Part shown: positions 53,790-61,286 of the stretch, one piece after another
Layout: each line of letters opens with the position of its first letter
How positions within the stretch are numbered: position 1 is the stretch's first letter
From: Bacteroidota bacterium
GTDB lineage: Bacteria > Bacteroidota > Bacteroidia > Bacteroidales > FEN-979
Reading direction: 5' to 3'
Assembly (NCBI GenBank): GCA_026391835.1
Contig: JAPLDF010000074.1
Coordinates: forward strand, 62,001-126,000
DNA: 64,000 bases
The notes under the pieces: generated by a model
What the model saw: the letters and a program-made list of their open reading frames with translations, nothing else
What the model was told of the DNA's origin: nothing
Database searches by the model: none
Made by a program: the position numbers and the translations under genes

Positions 53790-54879
53790 GGATAATATAT
53801 TTGTTTTCTTTTCCCATGCTGAGAAGCAGAGAGTTAATCTCTTTCTTCAATTCAATCATTTTCAGTTCCCTCCCAACCATCAGGGTGTTAAAGCGCTCAA
53901 GTTCGGCGGCCTTTTCTTTCAGAGCCTCTACTGCACGTTTACGTTCGGTGATGTCAATGGCAATACCGCCCAGCAAGGGTTCTTTCCCTTCACGGGGGAT
54001 GATAAATTTTTGCGTTTCATAATTACGCTCTTCCCCGTCTATTCCGGTGACAGTTTCTTCAATTTTAATAAAGCCAGCCTCCATCGCCTTCTGGTCGTCG
54101 GTAAGTAGTTTTTCACCGAATTCGCCCGGGAAAAATTCCGGGGGTGTCAACCCCAGCCATTCAGAAGCGCCCAGCACTTCATCCATGTTTTTATTGATAA
54201 AAATGGATCTGTAACTGCTATCCTTGATGAAAGTAAATGCAGGTAAATGGTCCATGAACAGTGCAAACTTGTCTTCACTCTCCTTCAGTGCATTTTCAGC
54301 TTGCCGGCGACCGGTGCTGTGCGCCTGGTCACTCAATATTTTCCCGATCAGCAGGGTGGCAAGGGGATAAATCCCAAGAATGGTAAGTGAGATTGTTTTA
54401 AAAGTGAACATTCTCAATGGCGCCGGGATCAGAAACGTAAGCAGGACCATCACTACATGCACCAATAACCCGATACCATATAAAAAGAACGCATTTGACA
54501 CGTAATGCGACATTTTTGGGTGATGGTGAAAAAGCACCCCGATCAGGGTTGACGATAAAATAACCGATACACCCATGTATATACCGGCACCGCCAAGGCA
54601 GATCCGGTAAACCAGTGCAATGGAAGCTGCAATAAGACCGGCAACAGGTCCGAAAAACAGCCCGCAGAGACTGAGTACGACACTTCGCCCGTCAAAAAAG
54701 ACCCCTGGTGTAAGCACAAAGGGATCAAGCATGCCAAGCATGGCAACCAGGCCGAACAAGGTTCCCTGCAACAGTACCCCCCTGGTCGTATTTCGTTTCC
54801 ACCGGTTGTCGATAAACCCGGATAACACGCTCACCGAAACCAGCAGGGCAAGATTGAAGATTAATTCAACGATGATCAT
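53782..54879 (-). CDS. LytS-type membrane sensor with PAS domain and C-terminal tail, no kinase
   Basis: A 365-residue protein. Five to six membrane segments about 1-175 of the 5TM-5TMR_LYT type (FGLVAMLGMLDPFVLTPGVFFDGRSVVLSLCGLFFGPV-like segment, read in pieces at about 45-85), the receptor module of LytS-like sensors. PAS domain about 195-315 (LPAFTFIKDSSYRSIFINKN, PAC GIAIDITERKRA). A final helical tail (RELKMIELKKEINSLL, then KYIIHE) is nearly identical to the tails of its two neighbours. No histidine kinase, GGDEF or HTH domain is present. The start overlaps the upstream gene's end by four bases, and its end overlaps the propeller sensor start by eight bases, so the three are tightly coupled. 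Confidence 0.88.
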   Translation of the reverse strand: MIIVELIFNLALLVSVSVLSGFIDNRWKRNTTRGVLLQGTLFGLVAMLGMLDPFVLTPGVFFDGRSVVLSLCGLFFGPVAGLIAASIALVYRICLGGAGIYMGVSVILSSTLIGVLFHHHPKMSHYVSNAFFLYGIGLLVHVVMVLLTFLIPAPLRMFTFKTISLTILGIYPLATLLIGKILSDQAHSTGRRQAENALKESEDKFALFMDHLPAFTFIKDSSYRSIFINKNMDEVLGASEWLGLTPPEFFPGEFGEKLLTDDQKAMEAGFIKIEETVTGIDGEERNYETQKFIIPREGKEPLLGGIAIDITERKRAVEALKEKAAELERFNTLMVGRELKMIELKKEINSLLLSMGKENKYIIHE

Positions 54880-56804
54880 GAGGAGTGGGGTTTTTGATGA
54901 ATTACATACTTATCTTCTTCTCCAAGCCTGTTTAACAACACATTTATCTCCTTCTTCAGGTCGATCATTTTCAATTCCCGGTCAACCATCATATGGTTGA
55001 ACCATTCCAATTCATCGATTTTCTTTTTAAGTGCCTCCTCAACTTTCTTCCGGTCGGTAATATCCCGGGCGATGGCGGTTATCTCATCCGGGCCGTTGGG
55101 AACCATCCTGGCTTCGAAATCACGCATACCTGTTCCAGGCGTTGGCAGCTGGTATTCAAACAGCACCAGTTTCCCGTGATCCAGGGTCGACTTAATTTTT
55201 TCTTCAATAAGGTCGGCAAACCATGAAGGGGTAAGATCCCTGTTATTCTTTCCAATTATGGAAGCTGACTGGTAATAAAGGTCCTCCTTCCCGGCCTTAT
55301 AATCAAGGTATGTTCCATCCCTGGTCATGCGGAAAATCAAATCAGGAATTGCATCAAGCAGGGCCCTGGCATACTGTTCGCTTTTAAAGAGAGCCTCTTC
55401 AAAGCGTTTACTGATAATGTATTCCCAGGCAAGATTGGCCAACTGGGTTACTACGTCGACATCATTGTTGTCATAATCAATGGGTTTATTGCCAACCCCA
55501 AGAATTGCAACAACTTTGCCGGCCCGGATGATCGGAACCGTCAGCTCTCGTACAACTGTCGCATGCCCTTCAGGCAATCCCTTGCGTCCCGGGGTGTTTG
55601 CATAGTCATTGTGGATAACCGGCCGCCGCTCGCGCAGGCTGTCGGCCCAGATTCCGGCAAGTTCGATCGGGTAATGCATTCCATTGCCTTCAGCAGCGCA
55701 GAAATTTTTCAGGGTATTGGTTGACCAGGCCTGGAGCGAAATTTTCGTTTCATCTTCATCCACAAAGTGGAAGAATGCTATTTTGCTGTCGGTGAGAATT
55801 TCAGCCTTATCAATGGCCATCGTAACAAGGTGGTTCAGCGGTTGCTTCAGGGCAAATTCACCAAGGGCCAGGTTTTCGGCCATCAGCTGCTCTTTTTTCT
55901 TGCGGATGGTGATATCCCTGGCAACATGCACCGTACCTGTAAGTTTCCCTTTTTCATCAAATATCGGGGTGGTGGTAACATCGTAGATTTCTCCACGTTT
56001 ATATGCCATTACCTCAGAATTTTCTTCCTTTCCGCTCCTCATTGACCTGCTGTGCGGACAAAAATCCGGAATCGACGGAAGACCATGTACAATATCAAAA
56101 CACTGGCGGCCTGTCAGATCTTCAACCCGGTGACCCAGTTTCGCAGCCATGGCCTTATTTGCCTTGACAATGCGGTGATCCGTGTCAATGATCGCAATAA
56201 GATCGGGAATGGCATCGAACGTTGATTCCCAGTCATCAAGCACGCGGATAAGTCGTTTCTCAACCTGTTCCTGCTTTTTTATCCGGTCGAGGTTCGTCAG
56301 TGCAAGCCCCAGGTCTTCAGAAATATCAGTAAACAACTCAACCTCCTCGCTGTTTTCGGCCATCGATCCCGGGGCTGTCACCGTGAGGTAGCCCCAGTGG
56401 CTTTGCTTGTACCTGATCCTGGTTGACAGGATATAATTTTCGGGATATGCCTCCCGTAACAAACAATCGCCGCAGTCGTGACCGGTATGTCTTACCTGGC
56501 ATGCATCAAGGCCCTCTTCGAGGCACCTGACACAATCGGGGCGGAATCCCCCCTGCAATGCGGTACTAAAACGGTTGGAATCCATTTTCAATCCTGCAGA
56601 AACGAATTCCCTGAATGTCCCGTCTTCATTGATCAGTATTATCCAGGCGCCGGAATACATCCGGGTGGAGATCAACGTCTCACATGCTTTTTGCGTTAAT
56701 TCCGCTGCATTGTCGACACTTACAATAAGCTGATTGATCCTGCGAATCGCTTTCAGGACTGTAATTCTTTCATCTTCAACATGCAATACATTCGGTTTAT
56801 TCAT
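54876..56804 (-). CDS. GAF-PAS-GAF-PAS cytoplasmic sensor with C-terminal tail, no kinase
   Basis: A 642-residue soluble sensor, first gene of the signalling locus. GAF1 about 20-180, with a Cys-rich insert (DCVRCLEEGLDACQVRH, then DCGDCLLRE) that could hold a metal or redox site. PAS1 about 190-310 (FDAIPDLIAIIDTDHRIVKA). GAF2 about 315-470 (SKIAFFHFVDEDETKISLQA, GKVVAILGVGNK). PAS2 about 475-595 (LDAIPDLIFRMTRDGTYLDY). Tail from about 597, with RELKMIDLKKEINVLL and KYVIHQ. No catalytic output domain is present. The stop overlaps the LytS-type gene by four bases. The Cys pattern in GAF1 (C-x2-C and C-x2-C) is directly visible; ligand identity is unknown. Confidence 0.88.
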   Translation of the reverse strand: MNKPNVLHVEDERITVLKAIRRINQLIVSVDNAAELTQKACETLISTRMYSGAWIILINEDGTFREFVSAGLKMDSNRFSTALQGGFRPDCVRCLEEGLDACQVRHTGHDCGDCLLREAYPENYILSTRIRYKQSHWGYLTVTAPGSMAENSEEVELFTDISEDLGLALTNLDRIKKQEQVEKRLIRVLDDWESTFDAIPDLIAIIDTDHRIVKANKAMAAKLGHRVEDLTGRQCFDIVHGLPSIPDFCPHSRSMRSGKEENSEVMAYKRGEIYDVTTTPIFDEKGKLTGTVHVARDITIRKKKEQLMAENLALGEFALKQPLNHLVTMAIDKAEILTDSKIAFFHFVDEDETKISLQAWSTNTLKNFCAAEGNGMHYPIELAGIWADSLRERRPVIHNDYANTPGRKGLPEGHATVVRELTVPIIRAGKVVAILGVGNKPIDYDNNDVDVVTQLANLAWEYIISKRFEEALFKSEQYARALLDAIPDLIFRMTRDGTYLDYKAGKEDLYYQSASIIGKNNRDLTPSWFADLIEEKIKSTLDHGKLVLFEYQLPTPGTGMRDFEARMVPNGPDEITAIARDITDRKKVEEALKKKIDELEWFNHMMVDRELKMIDLKKEINVLLNRLGEEDKYVIHQKPHSS

Positions 56805-57033
56805 TTTTTCACAAGTTAAAAGCCGCTGCCTGTTTGCTGATAAAAATAGCCGGAAGGTGGATGTTGCTGATCCCTAACATTTTAATTTTCGTGTTAGGCT
56901 TCCCCGGGAATTATTGACGAAAGGTAATCAAATTAATGATTGAATGACAATAATTTATGAAGAAAAAGATTACCGCGAATCTGTTTTCCTTCTCAACTGT
57001 TATGCCAAATCTGAAATAGTTCGTATTTTCTTA
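56805..57033 (-). promoter_or_regulatory. Leader region of the signalling locus
   Basis: This gap between the topoisomerase stop and the first sensor gene holds a possible minus-strand promoter. It comprises -33 ATTG (56951-56948), a 21-base spacer and -7 TACCTTTC (56926-56919, one mismatch to TAnnTTTG). Downstream, in the predicted leader, lies an inverted repeat CCTAACA (56873-56879) / TGTTAGG (56892-56898) that could be an operator or a hairpin. Confidence 0.35.
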
Positions 57034-59892
57034 TCAGAGCGGCAGTTCCATCTGACCTGCCTTTCCCGGATCGTCTGACTCTTTTGCGTCAGCAGGTCCT
57101 TCGGTTCTCTTTTTCCGGGTCAGCTTTTTGGGGATGATGGCGGGGGCCTGCTGCTCCGGGACGATCAGGGGCGCAACGGCACCTGGCAGGTCAACATGCA
57201 ATATATCGGGTGTGATGTGCAGCATCTCCTTTACAGGCTTTTCATTGTCTTTTTCTGCAGGATCCGGCGGTGAGTCTACTCTAACCGGGAGATCTTGTTC
57301 ATCCTCAACCGAATCCACCCTAAAAGGAAACGGGGCGGGATCTTCGCCTGTAAGCCCGGCCGGTTCGGTCTCAGGTTCTTCGACCTGGATTGGTTCCAGC
57401 CACGCGATTTTCTTCAGGGCATGGACAGAGAGCCGTTTGCCTTTTGCTTTGTAACCTTTGACACCGATGAATTCATGCACGAGGACCTCTTCTTCCTCCG
57501 TACCCTTGGTTTTCAGTTTCATATCGAAATGAAGCTCCAGCCTTGGGTAAACATCCTCCGAAAACAGGACGAGTTTGTCAGGGTCTTCTACAAATTCGAC
57601 TTTCTTGTCGGTCAGTTCTGCCTTGAAGCGTTTGATGAAGTAATGCTTCGTTTCATGTTCCTGGTAAACAACGGTGTATATTTTTTCGGGATCGTATTTT
57701 TGAATCAGGATCATATCTTCATCAAAGTGCGTTGAGAGGTCGAAGGAGGTAAGCCGGTATTGTCCCGACTGCATCAGGATAATTATGCGGTCGGAGCCTG
57801 AGAAAGCACCAAGCAGCACACCCCGGTCATCGGTATTCAGACGTTGCACGGTTTCATCGTACCAGATGTTCAGCGAACCCAGGGTGGAGATCCCCTCCTG
57901 GCGCTGTTCGATTTTCCTCACGGCAAATTTTGTCAGGGTGTTCCCTATCGAACTCCTGCCCTTGATCGCGATCTCCGCAAAATTGAAATCAAACGAGGTC
58001 TTCTTCAGCCTTGGCTTGGGTTTAAGTTCCACGCGGATTCCTTCGGCTTCACCGTTCGGGTTGGCCGTGAAATATAAAACTTTTGAGCCCGGGGTTCCTT
58101 TTGTGGCCACATACTCCTTGTCGCGGGTTACACCCAGCACACTGAACCGCTTCACCATGATCTTGCCGTTTTTGCCGTCACGGTAGATCATGTTGTACAC
58201 GGTGCGGTTGTCATTTTTATTGAAAACGGCGATGTGGATCACGTTTTGTCCCACAAAGGTCTTGTTCGTAACCTTCACCACGACAAAGGTTCCGTCGTCG
58301 CGAAACACGATGATGTCATCGATATCGGAGCAATCGCACACGAACTCATCCTTTTTGAGGCTGGTGCCTGCAAATCCCTCCTCACGGTTTACGTATAGCT
58401 TCTCGTTTGCAGCAGCCACCTTTGCCGCTTCAATGTTGTCGAAACTGCGGATCTCGGCGCGTCGGTCGCGGTTCTTGCCGTATTTTTTGCGGATCTGCCT
58501 GAAGTATTCAATGGCATAATCGATCAGGTGGGCAAGGTGGTTGTCCACCTCTTCCATTTCCAGGTTTACAGAGGCCATTGCTTCATCAGCCTTTGCGGAG
58601 TTGTACCTGGATATCCGTTCAATAGGTATCTTGCGGAGCCGGTGAACATCATCCTCCGACACCGGCCGGATGATCTGTTTGGCAAATGGTTTTAGTCCAC
58701 CGAAGATGGCCCTGTCTATCTCTTCGGTCGTTTTGCACTTCTTGATGCCTTCGTATATCTCATTTTCGATGAATATCTTTTCAAGGGAGATGTAATGAAG
58801 CTGGTCAAGCAACTCCTGCCTGCGGATATCGAGTTCCAGTTTCAGCAGGTCGACCGTGCGTTGCGTGTTCACCCTCAGTATCTCTGAAACACCCATGAAG
58901 CGAGGCTTTCCCTTTTCGATCACACATGCGTTGGGAGATATGGAAACTTCACATTCGGTGAAAGCATAAAGGGCATCCATCGTCGTATCGGGCGACACCC
59001 CGGGGGCGAGATGGATCAGAATTTCGACATCGGCAGCGGTATTGTCATCGATCTTGCGGATCTTGATTTTCCCCTTGTCATTGGCTGTGAGAATTGAGTC
59101 GATGATGGACCCGGTGGTAGTGCCATAGGGGATTTCACGGATGACAAGGGTTTTCTTGTCTTCGAGGATGATCTTTGCCCGCAACCGGATCTTGCCCCCC
59201 CTGAGGCCATCGTTGTAGCGCGACACATCGACCATTCCCCCCGTGAGGAAATCGGGATAAAGCTCAAATTCCTTCTCCTGTAGGATCTTGATGGAGGCAT
59301 CCAGCAATTCGTTGAAGTTGTGCGGAAGTATTTTCGAGGCAAGGCCCACGGCGATCCCTTCCACCCCCTGGGCGAGCAGCAACGGAAACTTTGCAGGCAG
59401 CGAAACGGGCTCTTTGTTCCGGCCATCGTAGGAGGCCTGCCAGGTGGTCGTTTTTGCGTTGAACAGGACTTCGTGTGCAAATTTGGAGGGGCGGGCCTCA
59501 ATATACCGCGGGGCGGCGGCACTGTCGCCGGTGAGGATGTTGCCCCAGTTTCCCTGGCAATCGATCAGCAGATCTTTCTGCCCAAGTTGCACCAGCGCAT
59601 CGCCGATGGAGGCGTCGCCGTGCGGATGGTACTTCATGGTATGGCCGATGATGTTGGCCACTTTGTTGTACCGGCCATCGTCCAGCTCTTTCATGGCATG
59701 GAGGATGCGCCGCTGGACCGGTTTCAGACCATCGGTGATTTCAGGCACAGCACGCTCAAGGATTACATACGAAGCGTAATCCAGGAACCAACTCTGGTAC
59801 ATCTGTGAAAGATGAACCGTCTCCTTCAAAGTTCCCGATTCGAGTTCGGGGTTATCGCCGTTATTTATTTCGTCGGTGGACATTGTTTTCAT
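57034..59892 (-). CDS. parC: DNA topoisomerase IV subunit A
   Basis: A 952-residue type IIA topoisomerase subunit with the catalytic Tyr130 in AAAPRYIEAR and the surrounding quinolone-site helix HPHGDASIGDAL (about 89-100). The winged-helix entry is ITDGLKPVQRRIL. A beta-pinwheel C-terminal domain covers about 510-800, with irregular blades (TKFAVRKIEQRQEGISTL, GVLLGAFSGSDRIIILM) and no clear GyrA-box. A long acidic, Pro/Glu-rich tail of about 130 residues follows (EEPETEPAGLTGEDPAPFPF in part) and ends in a basic-then-acidic stretch. The missing GyrA-box and the order of blades favour ParC over GyrA. It should decatenate daughter chromosomes with ParE, which is not in the window. The start overlaps the isochorismatase stop (ATGA at 59889-59892). 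Confidence 0.88.
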   Translation of the reverse strand: MKTMSTDEINNGDNPELESGTLKETVHLSQMYQSWFLDYASYVILERAVPEITDGLKPVQRRILHAMKELDDGRYNKVANIIGHTMKYHPHGDASIGDALVQLGQKDLLIDCQGNWGNILTGDSAAAPRYIEARPSKFAHEVLFNAKTTTWQASYDGRNKEPVSLPAKFPLLLAQGVEGIAVGLASKILPHNFNELLDASIKILQEKEFELYPDFLTGGMVDVSRYNDGLRGGKIRLRAKIILEDKKTLVIREIPYGTTTGSIIDSILTANDKGKIKIRKIDDNTAADVEILIHLAPGVSPDTTMDALYAFTECEVSISPNACVIEKGKPRFMGVSEILRVNTQRTVDLLKLELDIRRQELLDQLHYISLEKIFIENEIYEGIKKCKTTEEIDRAIFGGLKPFAKQIIRPVSEDDVHRLRKIPIERISRYNSAKADEAMASVNLEMEEVDNHLAHLIDYAIEYFRQIRKKYGKNRDRRAEIRSFDNIEAAKVAAANEKLYVNREEGFAGTSLKKDEFVCDCSDIDDIIVFRDDGTFVVVKVTNKTFVGQNVIHIAVFNKNDNRTVYNMIYRDGKNGKIMVKRFSVLGVTRDKEYVATKGTPGSKVLYFTANPNGEAEGIRVELKPKPRLKKTSFDFNFAEIAIKGRSSIGNTLTKFAVRKIEQRQEGISTLGSLNIWYDETVQRLNTDDRGVLLGAFSGSDRIIILMQSGQYRLTSFDLSTHFDEDMILIQKYDPEKIYTVVYQEHETKHYFIKRFKAELTDKKVEFVEDPDKLVLFSEDVYPRLELHFDMKLKTKGTEEEEVLVHEFIGVKGYKAKGKRLSVHALKKIAWLEPIQVEEPETEPAGLTGEDPAPFPFRVDSVEDEQDLPVRVDSPPDPAEKDNEKPVKEMLHITPDILHVDLPGAVAPLIVPEQQAPAIIPKKLTRKKRTEGPADAKESDDPGKAGQMELPL

Positions 59893-60431
59893 TTAACCAA
59901 CCTGGAGATGGCCTTGAAGGTCTCCCCTCCCGAGTACCGCAGCAGTTCGAACAGGATCGCTTCGTAGGTGGTGATGGTCGCACCTTCTTTGCGCATCCTT
60001 TCGAGGGCAATCAGTTTGTCGTTTGGTTTCCGGGATGAGATGCAATCTTCAACCACCACCGGGTGGTACCCGTTCTGCAGCAGGTCGATCACGGTTTGCA
60101 ACACACAAACATGGCTTTCGATGCCTGCAATGATAACATAATCTCTCCCCGAAGATGCAAGGTGCATCATGAAGCCGGGTTCATCGCAGCAGCTGAACGA
60201 TGCCTTTTCGATACGTTCAATTCCAACGATCTTTTCGGCAATCTCCGGGATGGTCGGTCCAAGCCCTTTCACATACTGCTCAGTTACAATCACCGGCACC
60301 TCAAGAACCTTCAACCCCGCGATCAGCAGGGGAACATTTTTCGACAGTTGCTCATGCCCGTGAATCGCAGGGAAAATCCGCTCCTGGAAATCAATTACCA
60401 CGAGTACTGCCTTATCTTTCAGGATCCGCAT
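59889..60431 (-). CDS. Isochorismatase-family cysteine hydrolase
   Basis: A 180-residue cytoplasmic hydrolase of the isochorismatase/nicotinamidase fold, close to YcaC-like members. Catalytic triad read as Asp14 (LVVIDFQERIF), Lys76 (ERIEKASFSC) and Cys109 (AGIESHVCVLQT), with the cis-peptide bond context intact. The substrate is not predictable from sequence; members cleave amides or vinyl ethers. Its stop overlaps the topoisomerase start by four bases. A -7 box TAAATTTG lies just upstream, so the two genes probably form one transcript. No siderophore genes are nearby, so isochorismate is unlikely. Confidence 0.88.
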   Translation of the reverse strand: MRILKDKAVLVVIDFQERIFPAIHGHEQLSKNVPLLIAGLKVLEVPVIVTEQYVKGLGPTIPEIAEKIVGIERIEKASFSCCDEPGFMMHLASSGRDYVIIAGIESHVCVLQTVIDLLQNGYHPVVVEDCISSRKPNDKLIALERMRKEGATITTYEAILFELLRYSGGETFKAISRLVK

Positions 60432-60452
60432 AAAAATCTTGCTTTAATGCTA

Positions 60453-60460
60453 CAAATTTA
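60453..60460 (-). promoter_or_regulatory. Candidate -7 box TAAATTTG of the isochorismatase-topoisomerase operon
   Basis: Exact TAnnTTTG match on the minus strand, about 22 bases ahead of the ATG at 60431. No -33 box at the normal spacing was seen. Confidence 0.4.
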
Positions 60461-60623
60461 AGATTTCAATTGATAACAGCCTCGATTTGTTCAAAACTTA
60501 ATATCCTTGCTTCACCAAAATACTTATTATTCACAACAGGATCGTTTTCGATTTCCGGGCGGAACGAGTAAACATTTTATAACTGCTGAAGAAATTCCCG
60601 GTAACTAAAATATTTTATTTTGA

Positions 60624-60657
60624 TTTGGTCTAAATAGTAAACAATGTTATATATTTG
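60624..60657 (+). promoter_or_regulatory. Candidate promoter of the small secreted protein gene
   Basis: -33 TTTG (60624-60627), a 22-base spacer (slightly longer than usual), and -7 TATATTTG (60650-60657, exact TAnnTTTG). The predicted leader is about 80 bases long and contains the hairpin at 60672-60702. Confidence 0.5.
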
Positions 60658-60671
60658 TATGGCAATTGACA

Positions 60672-60702
60672 ACTGCAGGGTTAGTGGCGGTTGACCTGCA
60701 GT
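60672..60702 (+). promoter_or_regulatory. Leader hairpin with perfect 8-bp stem
   Basis: ACTGCAGG (60672-60679), a 15-base loop, then CCTGCAGT (60695-60702), located in the predicted 5' leader of the gene at 60745. It could be an operator palindrome at the start of transcription or a leader structure. Confidence 0.45.
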
Positions 60703-60744
60703 GCATTATCTTTAACTGCCTTACCAATATAAATACTTTACAAC

Positions 60745-61182
60745 ATGAAAAAAGTTATCACACTTATATTGTTTGCATTTGCTTTGTCATTCAGTTCAAC
60801 GCTTTCTGCCCAGGATAAATCCTACAGGGACGGTTCGGTGTGGCAGGTAGGATTTATCAAATTAAACGCCAACATGACGGTTGACTATCTCAACAATCTT
60901 AAGAACAACTGGCGGGCGATCCATGAAGAGGCAGTAAAGCAGGGAGTTATTGTTTCCTATAAGATTCTTTACGGGGCGGCTGCCAATCCCGAGGACTGGG
61001 ATGTCATGCTGATGACGGAATATAAAAGCCTTGCGGCGATAGAAGGTGCTGATGAAAAATATGAAGCAATCAGTAAAAAAATTGTTGGCGGCGAGGATGC
61101 TGTCAAAAAGCTGAACGAAAGCAGGGTCAGCATGAGAACCATCTATGGCGGCAAATTGCTCAAAGAGGTTGTTTACAAATAA
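60745..61182 (+). CDS. Small secreted protein of unknown function
   Basis: A 145-residue protein with a cleavable signal peptide (MKKVITLILFAFALSFSSTLSA, cut after residue 22). The mature part, about 120 residues, is an alpha-beta sequence: SVWQVGFIKLNANMTVDYLNNLKNNW, then VIVSYKILYGAAANPEDWDVMLMTEYKSLAAIE. This pattern resembles a dimeric alpha-beta (ferredoxin-like) barrel of the NIPSNAP/antibiotic-monooxygenase kind, but assignment is uncertain and no catalytic residues are clear. It stands alone with its own promoter and a strong downstream hairpin. Confidence 0.75.
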   Translation: MKKVITLILFAFALSFSSTLSAQDKSYRDGSVWQVGFIKLNANMTVDYLNNLKNNWRAIHEEAVKQGVIVSYKILYGAAANPEDWDVMLMTEYKSLAAIEGADEKYEAISKKIVGGEDAVKKLNESRVSMRTIYGGKLLKEVVYK

Positions 61183-61198
61183 ATTAAAGCGAACCGAA

Positions 61199-61233
61199 GC
61201 TGTTCCGGATATGAACACTCATTCCGGAACAGC
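61199..61233. terminator. Hairpin terminator between convergent genes
   Basis: GCTGTTCCGGA (61199-61209) and TCCGGAACAGC (61223-61233) form a perfect 11-bp stem with a 13-base loop, 17 bases after the small secreted protein stop and 54 bases from the end of the convergent gene. It is followed by CTTTC, a weak T-run. It could serve both transcripts. Confidence 0.78.
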
Positions 61234-61286
61234 CTTTCAGGTTTGCCTATCCTATAGCGGCTCATGTGGGGTGAGGCCAAAACATG

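Larger units (their letters stand above)
60432..60744. other. 313-base divergent intergenic region
   Basis: This separates two divergent genes. It holds a minus-strand -7 box (60453-60460), a plus-strand promoter (60624-60657) and a leader hairpin (60672-60702). The remaining middle part, about 60470-60615, is AT-rich and shows nothing further. Confidence 0.5.

Noticed and set aside
57034-59892. Gyrase A instead of topoisomerase IV A
   Set aside because: No clear GyrA-box and an irregular C-terminal pinwheel with a long acidic tail favour ParC; a gyrA gene elsewhere would settle it.
59889-60431. Siderophore (isochorismate) biosynthesis gene
   Set aside because: No entA/B/C-like neighbours; it is coupled to topoisomerase IV, so a generic cysteine hydrolase is the safer call.
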